Positions 16,603 through 25,591 are shown, numbered from the stretch's first letter. The stretch is 64,000 nucleotides of DNA from Bradyrhizobium sp. SZCCT0231 (GCF_018130245.1 NZ_JAFCKP010000001.1:992001-1056000), one strand, 5' to 3'. The notes: generated by a model not told the origin, from the letters alone. Numbers and translations are program-made.

Positions 16603-17439
16603 TCAATTCGTCGGCCCGTCGCCGCGAATGGCGAACGTCGTGGCCTTCAGCTTGGTCATGCCGAACTTGTCGAACAGCTTGTCATAGGTGCCGTCGGCGC
16701 GGATCGCAGTGAGGGCATCGGCGACGGCCTGCGCGAGCTGCTTGTCGCGAAAGGCGAAGGTGATGTCGGTGCCGGCGATGTCGCGGACCCAGATCTTTGC
16801 GATGCCCTTCTGCTCGAGCGAGTTGGCGGTCTCGTTGATGTTGAGCGCGGCCTCGAGCTGCCCGGCACGCAGCGCCGCCGAGGTGGCGGTGACGGTGGTG
16901 AAGGTGCGCAGCTCGATCGGCTTGAGGCCCTTGGCCTCCATCGCGGTGCTGAACTCGCGCGCCTTGCGCTCGGTGTAGGTCGCCGACTCCACGCCGACGA
17001 CGCGGCCGGCGAGATCCTCGAACTTCTCGAGCTTCAGGCTTGAGGAGGGATCGGTGTAGATGCTGATCGCCTGCTGCGCATAGGGCACGAGGTAGAGCAT
17101 CTTCGAGCGCTCCTCGGTCCAGAACAGGCCGGTGTTGATGGCATCGAACCGCCCCGAGCGCAGCGCCGGGATCATCGGCGGGAAGTCCATGCGCAGGAAC
17201 ACCGGCTCGACGCAGACGCGCTTGGCGATCTCGCGGGCGAGCTCGACATTGAGCCCCTGCAGCTCGCCCTTGTCGTCGACGAATTGCTGCGGCGGCAGCG
17301 TCGGGTTGATCGACATCTGCCATTTCGGCGCCTCGATCAGGCTCGGCGCCGGAACCTTCGGCGTGCAGGTCTGGGCACCGGCGGCCTGCGTCAGGCCGGC
17401 CAGAAGGACGAGGGCGGAGAAGGTTTTGGGAAATCGCAT
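16603..17439 (-). CDS. ABC-transporter substrate-binding protein, family 3 (orphan)
   Basis: Periplasmic binding protein of the polar amino-acid/organic-acid type, 278 residues with a signal peptide (about 1-22). The opening fold block INPTLPPQQFVDDKGELQG and the block DFPPMIPALRSGRFDAINTG are shared almost word for word with the binding protein at 28993, so the two are paralogues. No permease or ATPase lies beside it; it may borrow the transporter at 29.8-31.4 kb. It is the last gene of a LacI-headed minus-strand operon of CoA-linked enzymes, so it probably captures that pathway's substrate. GGAG lies at normal distance from the ATG. Confidence 0.85.
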   Translation of the reverse strand: MRFPKTFSALVLLAGLTQAAGAQTCTPKVPAPSLIEAPKWQMSINPTLPPQQFVDDKGELQGLNVELAREIAKRVCVEPVFLRMDFPPMIPALRSGRFDAINTGLFWTEERSKMLYLVPYAQQAISIYTDPSSSLKLEKFEDLAGRVVGVESATYTERKAREFSTAMEAKGLKPIELRTFTTVTATSAALRAGQLEAALNINETANSLEQKGIAKIWVRDIAGTDITFAFRDKQLAQAVADALTAIRADGTYDKLFDKFGMTKLKATTFAIRGDGPTN

Positions 17440-17510
17440 CTGAATACTCCGATCAAATCGTGGGTGGCAGAGGAGCCGTTCTCCGGTCCGAAGTCTTCTT
17501 CATTGTCTCG

Positions 17511-17993
17511 TCATATGGCCGCCGCAGCACCGGCTTGCCGGGTCAGGATCAGCGAGATGTGGCGGGCCGCGGTCACCACCTCGTCGCGCTGGTTGAGGAG
17601 GTCGAGCGTCTCGACGACGATGCCGCGCGCGGGGTTTTTGGTCGGCCGCTTCTCGACGAAGCGGAAGCGCACCCGCAAGCTATCGCCGGCGACGATGGGA
17701 CCCTTGAATTTGACCTCGTCCCAGCCTAGCGAGGCGACCGAGGTCTCCTCGTACAGCTTCAGCTCCGACTTCAGTCCTTCCATCAGGGACAGGCCGAACA
17801 GGCCATGGCCAATCACCGCGGGAAAGCCGCGGGAGCGCGCATAGGCGCCATCGACATGGAGCGGATGATGATCGCGCGTGACGTCGGCGAAGACTGCGAT
17901 GTCGGCCTCCGTCACGGTGTGCACGGCGGTCTCGAACTCCGCGCCGAGCGCGATGTCCTCGTAGCGGAGATTGATCGGGGCGCTCGTGTCCAT
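17511..17993 (-). CDS. MaoC-like enoyl-CoA hydratase
   Basis: Hotdog-fold protein of the (R)-specific hydratase type, 160 residues, expected to add water across the double bond of an enoyl-CoA. The hydratase motif reads D41-HHPLH46-VD, with both catalytic residues (Asp and His) in place, followed by YARSRGFPAVIGHGLF. Nine bases separate it from the upstream CoA-transferase gene, so it is in the same operon and would act after the acyl-CoA dehydrogenase encoded there. The natural acyl group is unknown. Confidence 0.85.
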   Translation of the reverse strand: MDTSAPINLRYEDIALGAEFETAVHTVTEADIAVFADVTRDHHPLHVDGAYARSRGFPAVIGHGLFGLSLMEGLKSELKLYEETSVASLGWDEVKFKGPIVAGDSLRVRFRFVEKRPTKNPARGIVVETLDLLNQRDEVVTAARHISLILTRQAGAAAAI

Positions 17994-18002
17994 GGTGATC
18001 CC

Positions 18003-19586
18003 TCAGGCGACCTTGCGTGGCCGCGCCGGGAGGGCCCTAAAACTCTGCGCGATGCCCATCGGCCCGGAGCGGAAGATGCGCGCGTCCATGTCTTTCAGTT
18101 GCGGGCTGATGCGTGGGCGAAAGCCCATATGGGCGAGGATGTCCTGCTCCAGCCGCACGCCCGGCGCGATCTCGGTCAGCGTCACGTGTCCGTTCTCCAG
18201 CTCGAACACGGCGCGCTCGGTGACGTAGCTGACGTGCTGGCCGCGCTGAGCGGCAAGCGTGGCGCTGAAGCTGATCTGGCCGACTTGTGGGACGAACTTG
18301 CGGAAAGCGCCGTCGCGCCGGATCGCGAGGCGGCCGTTCTCGATACCGATGTCGAACTTGCCCCCGGTCATGGTGCCGCTGAAGATCAGCCGCTTGGCAT
18401 TCTGGGTGATGTCGATGAAGCCGCCGGAACCGTCGCGGCGCTCGCCGAAGCGCGTGACGTTGACGTTGCCTGCCTCGTCCACCTCGGCGAAGGAGAGGAA
18501 GGCGCAGGAGAGGCCGCCGCCGTCATAGAAATCGAACTGATAGGCCTGGTCGAGAATGACGCGCGGATTGATGGCGGTGCCGAATTCGCGGGCATGACCC
18601 GGCACGCCGCCAACCACGCCGGATTCCACCGTCAGCGTGATCAGGTCGGAGATGCCTTCCTCGGCCGCGACATTGGGGATCATCGCGGAGATGCCGACGC
18701 CGAGATTGACGACGTCGCGCGGGCGCAATTCGAAAGCGGCGCGGCGGGCAATCACCCGCCGCTCGGTGAGCGGATCGGGCGTGATCATCGCCTCTGGAAC
18801 CCGCGTCTCGCCGCAGCGCGCGGGGTCATAGGCGGTGCCGTAGGTCTGCATCTGCTCGGGCTCGATCACGACGTGGTCGATCAGGAAGCCCGGAATCTTC
18901 ACCATCTGCGGATGAATCGAGCCGCGCTTCACGATGCGCTTGACCTGGCAGATCACGGTGCCGCCGGCATTGTGTACGGCCTGCGCGATCGACAGATCCT
19001 CGCGCGTCGTGCCCTCGTGCTCCATGCTGATATAGCCGTCCTCATCGGCCGAGGTGCCGCGGATGATGGCGACGTCGGGGGGAGCGGGGACGCGGTAGAG
19101 CAGCCAGGACTGGCCGTGCAGCTCGAGCAGGTCGACCAGCGGCGCGGTGGTGCGCTTGTTCATGCGCCCGCCATCCTGGCGCGGGTCCATGTAGGTGTTG
19201 AGGCCGACATGGGTGAGCACGCCGGGATGCTTTGCCGCCATGGCGCGGCAGAGCTGGCTCATCACGCCTTGCGGGAAATTATAGGCGTCGATCAGCTCGT
19301 CGCGGACGAGGCGCATGAACGGCACCTGGAGTCCGAAATTGCCGCCGATGACGCGCGCGATCAGGCCTTCATGGGCGAGATGGCAGAGGCCCTTCTCGGT
19401 CACGGCGCCGACGCCGGTGATGTTGATCAGGGTCAGATTGTGCGGGCCCTGGCCGCCGAGGAAACGCCGCTCCAGCGCGTCGAGAATGGCCTCGGCAGCG
19501 CCGGTGCCACCATTGCCGCCGACGATCAGCGTGTCCGCGTCGCGGATCAGGCCGGCGGCCTCTGCCGCAGTGATGATGCTCAGCAT
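18003..19586 (-). CDS. Family I acyl-CoA:carboxylate CoA-transferase (both subunits fused)
   Basis: Activates a carboxylic acid by moving CoA from another acyl-CoA. At 527 residues it contains both halves of a 3-oxoacid/propionate CoA-transferase. The N-terminal half has the glycine-rich GGNGGTGA near residue 23 and the C-terminal half holds LTVESGVVGG with the catalytic Glu (E321). It differs from the CaiB-type transferase in the sister module at 24.4 kb, showing two unrelated solutions to the same step. The upstream acyl-CoA dehydrogenase gene is only a few bases away. Confidence 0.87.
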   Translation of the reverse strand: MLSIITAAEAAGLIRDADTLIVGGNGGTGAAEAILDALERRFLGGQGPHNLTLINITGVGAVTEKGLCHLAHEGLIARVIGGNFGLQVPFMRLVRDELIDAYNFPQGVMSQLCRAMAAKHPGVLTHVGLNTYMDPRQDGGRMNKRTTAPLVDLLELHGQSWLLYRVPAPPDVAIIRGTSADEDGYISMEHEGTTREDLSIAQAVHNAGGTVICQVKRIVKRGSIHPQMVKIPGFLIDHVVIEPEQMQTYGTAYDPARCGETRVPEAMITPDPLTERRVIARRAAFELRPRDVVNLGVGISAMIPNVAAEEGISDLITLTVESGVVGGVPGHAREFGTAINPRVILDQAYQFDFYDGGGLSCAFLSFAEVDEAGNVNVTRFGERRDGSGGFIDITQNAKRLIFSGTMTGGKFDIGIENGRLAIRRDGAFRKFVPQVGQISFSATLAAQRGQHVSYVTERAVFELENGHVTLTEIAPGVRLEQDILAHMGFRPRISPQLKDMDARIFRSGPMGIAQSFRALPARPRKVA

Positions 19587-19590
19587 GCCC

Positions 19591-20733
19591 TCACGCGGCC
19601 TCCTTCTCGATCTGGCGGGCGATGATCAGCCGCTGGATCTGGTTGGTGCCCTCGTAGATCTGGGCGAGGCGGACGTCGCGGAAGATTCGCTCGATCCGAT
19701 ACTCGCGCGAATAGCCGTTGCCGCCGTGGATCTGCAGCGCGTTGGAGACGTGCTTCATAGCCATGTCGGTGGTGAACAGCTTTGCCTGCGCTGCCTCTTT
19801 GGCAATCGGCTCGCCGGCATCGTGCAAGCGCGCGGCGTGGTGGATCAGGAGGCGCGCAGCCGCGATGTCGGTCGACATGTCCGCGAGCATGAACTGCACC
19901 GCCTGGAAGCCGATGATGGCCTGGCCGAACTGCTTGCGGTCCTTGGCATAGGCGGTCGCGTCCTCGAAGGCGGCCTGCGCCATGCCGAGGGCCATCGAGG
20001 CCATCATCAGCCGGCTGAAGTTGAAATTGCTCATGGCCATCTTGAAGGCCTGGTTCTCCGGCCCCATCACGCTCTCCGAGGGCAAGCGCACGTCGGAGAA
20101 GGTGATCTGGCAGTCGTCGAGGCCGTGCATGCCGAGCAGCTCCTCGTTCTTGCCGCGCGCGATGCCGGGCAGGGCGCCGTCGACGAGAAGACAGGAGATG
20201 GAGCGGTGGCCCGCGTCTGCGCCGGTGCGCGCGAACACCATGATGCGGTCGGCGACGCCGCCGAGCGTCACCCAGGCCTTGGTGCCGTTGAGCCGCCAGC
20301 CGTTGCCCTCGCGCACCGCATTGGTGCGGATGCCAGCGACGTCGGAGCCGTGATCGGGCTCGGAGACGGCGGTCGCGGGAATGATGTCGCCGCTCAGAAT
20401 TTGGGGGATCAGCGCCTTGTGTGCCTCGGTGCCGTGATGATCGAAGAACAGCACGGCCTCGACCGGGATTGCGAAGGCATTGGCGACCGCGCCGGAGCAG
20501 CGCGCCAGCTCCTCCATCGCGATGCAGGCTGCGACCGCATCGAGCCCGGCGCCGCCGGCGCCTTCGCGCAGGCAGATGCCGAACAGGCCGAGATCGGCCA
20601 TGCCCTTGTAGAGCGCGCGGTTGAAGCGGTCCTCGCGATCGATCGCCGCGGCGCGCGGCAGGATTTCTGCCTCCGCGAAGCGGCGGGCGGTCTCGCGCAG
20701 GGCTTTCTGGTCTTGGCTGTAGAAGCGGTCCAC
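19591..20733 (-). CDS. Acyl-CoA dehydrogenase (LacI module)
   Basis: FAD enzyme oxidising an acyl-CoA to the 2-enoyl-CoA and passing electrons to ETF. The 380 residues are of standard length. The FAD/substrate signature VSEPDHGSDVAG lies near residue 130. The C-terminal block QIYEGTNQIQRL keeps the Glu that serves as catalytic base in short- and medium-chain enzymes. GTG start, with GGGAG at correct distance. Its operon partners are a CoA-transferase and a MaoC hydratase, giving a full activate-oxidise-hydrate sequence. Confidence 0.9.
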   Translation of the reverse strand: MDRFYSQDQKALRETARRFAEAEILPRAAAIDREDRFNRALYKGMADLGLFGICLREGAGGAGLDAVAACIAMEELARCSGAVANAFAIPVEAVLFFDHHGTEAHKALIPQILSGDIIPATAVSEPDHGSDVAGIRTNAVREGNGWRLNGTKAWVTLGGVADRIMVFARTGADAGHRSISCLLVDGALPGIARGKNEELLGMHGLDDCQITFSDVRLPSESVMGPENQAFKMAMSNFNFSRLMMASMALGMAQAAFEDATAYAKDRKQFGQAIIGFQAVQFMLADMSTDIAAARLLIHHAARLHDAGEPIAKEAAQAKLFTTDMAMKHVSNALQIHGGNGYSREYRIERIFRDVRLAQIYEGTNQIQRLIIARQIEKEAA

Positions 20734-20745
20734 GGCGTGCTCCCG

Positions 20746-21114
20746 TCAGTCGCTGGCGAGCTTGGAATCGTGGGAGACTTCGCTGCGGTCGCGGTCGAGG
20801 AAATAGACCGCGACGTCATCGCCCGGCACGCCATAGGCGCTGCATACGGCGCGGGTCAGCGCGATGGCGGCGGCGCGGCGCTCGGCCTCGCTGCGGCGGA
20901 AGGCGTGGACCTTGAGCAGGATGCGCTGGCCGGTGGCCTCCGCGCCAAACCTGCCGGCATGGGCGTAGTCGTCCGGCGCAATGTTCAGGAAATAGAGTGT
21001 GACCGTATCAGCGGTGACGCCGAAGGCTGACATCAGGCCGTCGGTCACGGACCGCGCCAGCGCGGCCTTGCGCTGGGCTGGAGCTTGCGGGGCGAGCACT
21101 TCGACATAGGGCAT
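20746..21114 (-). CDS. Tautomerase-superfamily protein (fused 4-OT type)
   Basis: 122 residues made of two beta-alpha-beta halves, each resembling a 4-oxalocrotonate tautomerase unit. The sequence begins MPYVEV, so Pro-1 would be exposed as the catalytic base after Met removal. The second half starts near RILLKVHAF and has no Pro at its start. Fused forms of this size include malonate-semialdehyde decarboxylase and cis-3-chloroacrylate dehalogenase-like enzymes, so the reaction may be keto-enol isomerisation, hydration or decarboxylation. It lies between the LacI regulator and the acyl-CoA dehydrogenase in the same operon. Confidence 0.75.
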   Translation of the reverse strand: MPYVEVLAPQAPAQRKAALARSVTDGLMSAFGVTADTVTLYFLNIAPDDYAHAGRFGAEATGQRILLKVHAFRRSEAERRAAAIALTRAVCSAYGVPGDDVAVYFLDRDRSEVSHDSKLASD

Positions 21115-21117
21115 CGA

Positions 21118-22203
21118 TCAGACCTTCGCGGACTTGGCCGCAGATGATTTGGATGAAGACGATTTGGACTTGCCGGATTTCGCAGGAGCCGGGGCGTCGA
21201 TGTGGCGGCAGGAGTCGCGCTTGATCAGCCGGGCGCCGACGCGATATTCGCGGACACCGTCATTGCCATTACCCTTGGCATCCATGCGATGCAGCAGTCG
21301 GTCGACGGCGAGATTGGCAAGATCCCGCGCGCCGTTGTCGACGATGCTGATGGCCGGGCGATGCCATTCGAACCACGGCATGTCCTCGTAGCAGAGCAGC
21401 GAGAGATCATCGGGAATGGCGATGTTCCGTTCCGCCGTGACGCGCAGCACGCCGAGCGTGGCTTCGTGATTGGCGACGAAGATCGCGCTGGGCGGGCGGG
21501 GAAGGTCGAGCAGCTTGCGGGCGCAGGTCACGCCGGTCTCGGGCACGTAATGGCCGGCATGAATCAATGTGTCGTCCCTGGTGATGCCGGCCTCGCGCAG
21601 CGCGCGGACATAGCCGGACAAGCGTTCGCGGCCGGATGTCGTATCCTGGCGCCCGACGATTAGCCCGATGCGCCTGTGCCCGAGCTCGATCAGGTGACGC
21701 GTGCCCAGATAAGCGCCTTGCGGATCGTCGGCGAGCACGGTCTCGAGATCGGTCGCGTCATCGCACCGCACCAGGCAGACGATGGGGACGTCCTTCGCCA
21801 GCGCCTTGAGCTGCGCGCCGTTCTTGCCGGTCGGCACCACGATCAAGCCATCGATGCGGTGGTCGACCAGCGTGGTGAGGGTGTCGCTCTCCTGCTGCGG
21901 ATCGTCGCCGCCGATGCACAGAAGCATCTGATAACCCAGCGCCTTCAGACGCGCCTGCACCACTTCGGCCATCACCTGGAACGAGGCGTTGGTGAGATTG
22001 TGGACGAGAAGAGCCACGAGCCGCGACTGCCCGGTCTTCAATCCGCGTGCGATCGGGTTCGGCCGGTAGCCGAGCTCACGCGCGATGCGCACCAGGCGCT
22101 GTTGCGTGCGTTCGCTGGTCAGGCCGGTTCCCGTCAGCGCCCGGGACGCAGTGCTGACTGAAACACGGGCCGCCTGTGCCACATCTTTGAGCGTGACGCT
22201 CAT
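21118..22203 (-). CDS. LacI-family transcriptional repressor
   Basis: 361 residues: an N-terminal helix-turn-helix (TLKDVAQAARVSVSTASRAL, residues about 4-23), the hinge, then a periplasmic-binding-protein-like sensor domain (about 60-340). The Ser/Lys-rich tail (SGKSKSSSSKSSAAKSAKV region) is low-complexity and unusual for the family. It heads the minus-strand operon and is divergent from a DHDPS-type aldolase gene. Two identical palindromes in the intergenic region are its probable operators, predicting autoregulation and control of both directions. The ATG was preferred to a TTG one codon earlier. Confidence 0.9.
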   Translation of the reverse strand: MSVTLKDVAQAARVSVSTASRALTGTGLTSERTQQRLVRIARELGYRPNPIARGLKTGQSRLVALLVHNLTNASFQVMAEVVQARLKALGYQMLLCIGGDDPQQESDTLTTLVDHRIDGLIVVPTGKNGAQLKALAKDVPIVCLVRCDDATDLETVLADDPQGAYLGTRHLIELGHRRIGLIVGRQDTTSGRERLSGYVRALREAGITRDDTLIHAGHYVPETGVTCARKLLDLPRPPSAIFVANHEATLGVLRVTAERNIAIPDDLSLLCYEDMPWFEWHRPAISIVDNGARDLANLAVDRLLHRMDAKGNGNDGVREYRVGARLIKRDSCRHIDAPAPAKSGKSKSSSSKSSAAKSAKV

Positions 22204-22220
22204 CAAACCTGCCGATAGAC

Positions 22221-22234
22221 TGCAAACGATTGCA
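22221..22234. promoter_or_regulatory. LacI-type operator O1
   Basis: TGCAAACGATTGCA, a 14-base dyad with the central CG typical of LacI-family sites, flanked by C and G that extend the symmetry. It lies about 18 bases before the LacI start codon, well placed to block transcription of the regulator operon. Confidence 0.75.
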
Positions 22235-22307
22235 GAAACGCTAGGAGCTTATTCTACACGGATCAAGCTCAAAAAATGGATGGTGTTGCCCAATGCAGAG
22301 CCATTTA

Positions 22308-22321
22308 TGCAAACGATTGCA
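22308..22321. promoter_or_regulatory. LacI-type operator O2
   Basis: Exact second copy of TGCAAACGATTGCA, here flanked by A and T that extend the dyad. The centres of the two copies are 87 bases apart, compatible with DNA looping by a tetramer or independent dimers. It lies 70 bases before the divergent aldolase start. Confidence 0.75.
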
Positions 22322-22390
22322 TAAACAGTGCGGATATTCCGCAGTCGGCGCCCATCGTCTGAATTCACCCGAGCGCTCGGCAGTACCCCG

Positions 22391-23299
22391 ATGAAGACGT
22401 TCCGTGGCACCTACACCGTTATGATCACCCCGTTCACGGCAGCGGGCGAGGTCGATGTCGCGGCCTTGCGCGCCTTCGTCGACTGGCAGATCACGCAGGG
22501 CATTCACGGGCTGATCCCGCTCGGCTCGACCGGCGAGTTCCTGTCCATGGACGATGACGAGAAGGCGCTGGTTGCGGAAGTCGTCATTCGCCAGGCGGCG
22601 GGCCGCGTCCCCGTGCTGATCGGCACCGGCGCGGAGGACACGCGCGAGGTGGTGCGTCTCAGTCGCCGTGCCGAAAAACTGGGCGCTGACGGCGTGATGA
22701 TCATCCCGCCGTTCTATTCGACGCCGACCGACGACGAGCTCGTCCATCATTACAAGACGGTTGCCGACGCAATCGCGTTGCCGATCATGGTCTACAACAA
22801 TCCGGCAACCGCCAATGTCGATCTCAAGCCGCCGCTGGTGGCGCGCATCGCCGAGATCGACAACTGCCTCTATATCAAGGAGTCGACGCTGGAGGTGACG
22901 CGCGTGCGCGACATCATCCGCCTCTGCGGCGACCGGATGACGGTGTTCGGCGGCATCCTCGGCTTCGAGTCCTTCGTCGAGGGCGCGCAGGGCTGGGTGG
23001 CCGTGGCCTCTAACGTCGTTCCGGCGGAGATGGCCCGCATCTTCAGCCTCGTCGCCGACCACGGCGCGATCAAGGAAGCGCGCGAGCTCTATCTCAAATA
23101 CCTGCCGGTGATCGAATTCGTCGGCGGTCAGGCTTATGTGGCCGGTAGCAAGGCGCTGCTCGGTCATATGGGCTTTGCAGCCGGCCATCCGCGCCCGCCG
23201 CGGTTGCCGTTGCCTGCGGCTCAGGATGCCGCCGCACTCGCGCTGGTCAGGCGCTTCGGGCTTGCCTGGCCGGACGAACTAACGCGAGCGAGCGCATGA
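22391..23299 (+). CDS. DHDPS/N-acetylneuraminate-lyase family aldolase (GSTGE type)
   Basis: Class I pyruvate-type aldolase or dehydratase of the DapA superfamily, 302 residues. The substrate-binding GSTGE is at 45-49, the relay Tyr at 135 (MVYNNP), and the Schiff-base Lys at 163 (YIKEST). It is not likely to be the housekeeping dihydrodipicolinate synthase because it sits divergently opposite a LacI repressor and catabolic genes and shares the operators between them. Likely role: cleavage or dehydration of a keto-acid intermediate. A start at 22328 would add residues unlike the family. Confidence 0.85.
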   Translation: MKTFRGTYTVMITPFTAAGEVDVAALRAFVDWQITQGIHGLIPLGSTGEFLSMDDDEKALVAEVVIRQAAGRVPVLIGTGAEDTREVVRLSRRAEKLGADGVMIIPPFYSTPTDDELVHHYKTVADAIALPIMVYNNPATANVDLKPPLVARIAEIDNCLYIKESTLEVTRVRDIIRLCGDRMTVFGGILGFESFVEGAQGWVAVASNVVPAEMARIFSLVADHGAIKEARELYLKYLPVIEFVGGQAYVAGSKALLGHMGFAAGHPRPPRLPLPAAQDAAALALVRRFGLAWPDELTRASA

Positions 23300-23304
23300 G
23301 CGCG

Positions 23305-24207
23305 TCACTGCCGCGCCACTGCAATCCGGGCCGCGATCTCCTCGCGCGCGTGCCTGATCAGGGATTGCGTCAGCCGCTGTTGCATGCGGCCGGCCGGCAC
23401 GATGGCGGACACCGTCACCTCGGTCTTCGGTTTGAACGGTACGCTCCTGAGGCGGCTATAGCGCGTCGAGGACGCCGTCAGCTCGTCCATGATGGTCACC
23501 CCGAGCCCTTCCTCGACGAAATGTCCGGCGACATTCATGAAGCGCACCTCAATGGCGGGCGCGAAGTTGACCGCGCTGCGGCGAAACGCCTCCTGGATCA
23601 GGCTGCTGATGCGACTCGAGGTGCGGGCGTTGATCAGGGGCGTATCGCGCAGATCGGTCGGACTGACGAAGCTCAATTGCGCCAGCGGACTGTCGGCCGG
23701 GCAGGCGCAGACCATGTCGAGCTGGGCCAGCGGCAAATAGTCCAGCGTCGGTCGCGGATGCGGCTCCATGGCGAAGCCGATGTCGACGATGCCGGTCTCG
23801 ACGTATTCGAGGAGATCGTCGAGCCGCTGAGTCTCCAGCGAAATCTCCACCCCGCCGTGATCCCGGTTGAAGCGCGCGACCACCTGCGGCAGGAGCGATT
23901 CCGACAGTTCGGAGGTAGCGACGATCCGCATTCGCCCCTTGCGGCCGGCGCGCAGATGCGCAGCCGTCTGGCTGATCAGATCCTGCATCAGGAACAGCGG
24001 CTCGGCCTCCGCGAGCAGGATCTGCGCCTCCTGCGTCGGGACCATGCGCTTGTTGATGCGGTCGAACAGCAGGAAGCCGAGCGTGGTCTCCGCATGCTTG
24101 ATGGCGTTGCTGACTGCCGGTTGCGACATGCCGAGATCCTTTGCGGCGGCGATGGTCGAACGCGTTCGCATCACGGCGCGCAGAATTTCAAGCTGTCGGA
24201 GATTCAT
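23305..24207 (-). CDS. LysR-family transcriptional regulator (aldolase/CoA module)
   Basis: 300 residues with an N-terminal winged helix (NLRQLEILRAVMRTRS; AAAKDLGMSQPAVSNAIKH) and a two-lobed co-inducer domain (about 90-295). It converges on the DHDPS gene, with stops five bases apart, and is divergent from the CaiB operon. A T-N11-A dyad of the LysR type stands between it and caiB, so it is the expected activator of that operon. The frame is open beyond the chosen ATG, but the family begins at this Met. Confidence 0.9.
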   Translation of the reverse strand: MNLRQLEILRAVMRTRSTIAAAKDLGMSQPAVSNAIKHAETTLGFLLFDRINKRMVPTQEAQILLAEAEPLFLMQDLISQTAAHLRAGRKGRMRIVATSELSESLLPQVVARFNRDHGGVEISLETQRLDDLLEYVETGIVDIGFAMEPHPRPTLDYLPLAQLDMVCACPADSPLAQLSFVSPTDLRDTPLINARTSSRISSLIQEAFRRSAVNFAPAIEVRFMNVAGHFVEEGLGVTIMDELTASSTRYSRLRSVPFKPKTEVTVSAIVPAGRMQQRLTQSLIRHAREEIAARIAVARQ

Positions 24208-24249
24208 CTGGCATGGTCCGGTCATGAGTGAGCGATGACAGTGTGCATC

Positions 24250-24264
24250 ATAGATTTCGGTTAT
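24250..24264. promoter_or_regulatory. LysR-type box (T-N11-A)
   Basis: ATAGATTTCGGTTAT: a dyad ATA-N9-TAT containing T and A separated by 11 bases, the usual LysR recognition pattern. Placed 43 bases before the lysR start and about 140 before the CaiB start, a classic position for autorepression and divergent activation. Confidence 0.5.
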
Positions 24265-24400
24265 CAACCTCGCTCGGAAAATAATTGATGGCGATGTTGT
24301 CGGTCGTTCAGGTGTCAGCTTACGCTTCACGCGAAGACATCGCGCGATGGACGAAGCATTCTCAAATGCGAAAGCCTGAGCGCCAGCATGGTGCGAACGG

Positions 24401-25591
24401 ATGAACCTGCTCGACGGCGTCAAGATCCTCAGCTTCAATCATTACCTCGCAGGCCCGCTGGCCGCGCAGACGCTGGCCGATCTCGGCGCCGACGTCATCG
24501 CGGTCGAGCCGATCGAGGGTGCGTTTCAGCGCAACTGGGCGGTCGCCAATCATTTCGTCGCAGGCGACAGCGTCAATCATCTGGCCACGGGGCGCAACAA
24601 GCGCAGTCTTGCCGTCGATCTCAAGCATCCCGACGGCATTGCCGCGGTGAAGAAGCTGGTTGCGACCGCCGATGTCGTGATGGAGAACTTTCGGCCGGGC
24701 ACCATGGCCAAGCTCGGTCTCGGCTACGACACCCTCAAGGCGATCAATCCCAGCCTGATCTATGCGGTCGCGACCGGCTTCGGGTCGGAAGGGCCCTACA
24801 AGGATCGGCCGGGGCAGGACCTACTGCTTCAGGCGATGTCGGGCCTTGCGATGCGGACGGGGCGCGCGGACGGCGAGCCGACGGCGGTCGGCGCTGTCAT
24901 CGTCGATCAGCATGCTGCCTCGCTCTATGCCATGAGCATCCTCGCGGCGCTGTTTGCCCGGACGAAGACCGGGAAGGGTCAGCTCGTCGAAGTCAACCTC
25001 TACCAGGCCGCGCTCGATCTCCAGGTTGAGCCGCTGACGGCCTGGCTGAATGGCGCGCCATCGCCGACGTCGCGCGGTCCGGCCGGTATCGCAGCTTGGT
25101 TCAGTCCCGGGCCATATGGGGTTCACGCGACGGCGGATGGTCATATGGCGATCTCCATGGCCACGCCCAAGGCGCTGGCCATCGCGCTCGACAGTGAGGA
25201 GCTGAAGCAGTTCGGCGACACCCACAGTTTTTCGAAGCGCGAGGAGATCACGCGGATCGTGGCAGCCCGCCTGAAGCAGAAATCGACGGCGGAATGGCTG
25301 CCCTCGCTTGAAGCAGCACGCATCTGGCACGCGCCGGTGCAGGATTATCGCGATCTCGTCTCCGATCCCCAGCTCAACCATCTCGGCGTGTTCAAGAGCG
25401 CCGAAAGTGCAGGCGGTGCGCCGATCCGCATGGTCGCGCATCCCGCGCGCTATGATGGCCGGACGCCCGAGGTGCGGCTGGTGCCGCAGCGGCTGGGTGC
25501 GCAGACCCGCGAGGTGCTCGGCGAGATCGGCTACGGCGCCGCGGAGATCGACGCGATGGTCGCCGGCAAGGCCGTCGGAGTGGTGCGATGA
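24401..25591 (+). CDS. CaiB/BaiF family III CoA-transferase
   Basis: Moves CoA between carboxylic acids through an acyl-aspartyl intermediate. The 396 residues are of family length. The N-terminal block LDGVKILSFNHYLAGPLAAQ and ENFRPGTMAKLGLGY are standard, and the catalytic Asp is D169 in VIVDQHAASLYAM. It opens a tightly packed plus-strand operon; its stop overlaps the start of the acyl-CoA dehydrogenase (ATGA). It would activate the imported acid for oxidation. Confidence 0.92.
   Translation: MNLLDGVKILSFNHYLAGPLAAQTLADLGADVIAVEPIEGAFQRNWAVANHFVAGDSVNHLATGRNKRSLAVDLKHPDGIAAVKKLVATADVVMENFRPGTMAKLGLGYDTLKAINPSLIYAVATGFGSEGPYKDRPGQDLLLQAMSGLAMRTGRADGEPTAVGAVIVDQHAASLYAMSILAALFARTKTGKGQLVEVNLYQAALDLQVEPLTAWLNGAPSPTSRGPAGIAAWFSPGPYGVHATADGHMAISMATPKALAIALDSEELKQFGDTHSFSKREEITRIVAARLKQKSTAEWLPSLEAARIWHAPVQDYRDLVSDPQLNHLGVFKSAESAGGAPIRMVAHPARYDGRTPEVRLVPQRLGAQTREVLGEIGYGAAEIDAMVAGKAVGVVR

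Noticed and set aside
17805-21030. Two long plus-strand open frames opposite the CoA-transferase and acyl-CoA dehydrogenase genes
   Set aside because: Their translations are His/Asp/Arg/Gly-rich and family-less, typical shadows of GC-rich genes; the minus-strand genes have clear motifs and ribosome-binding sites.
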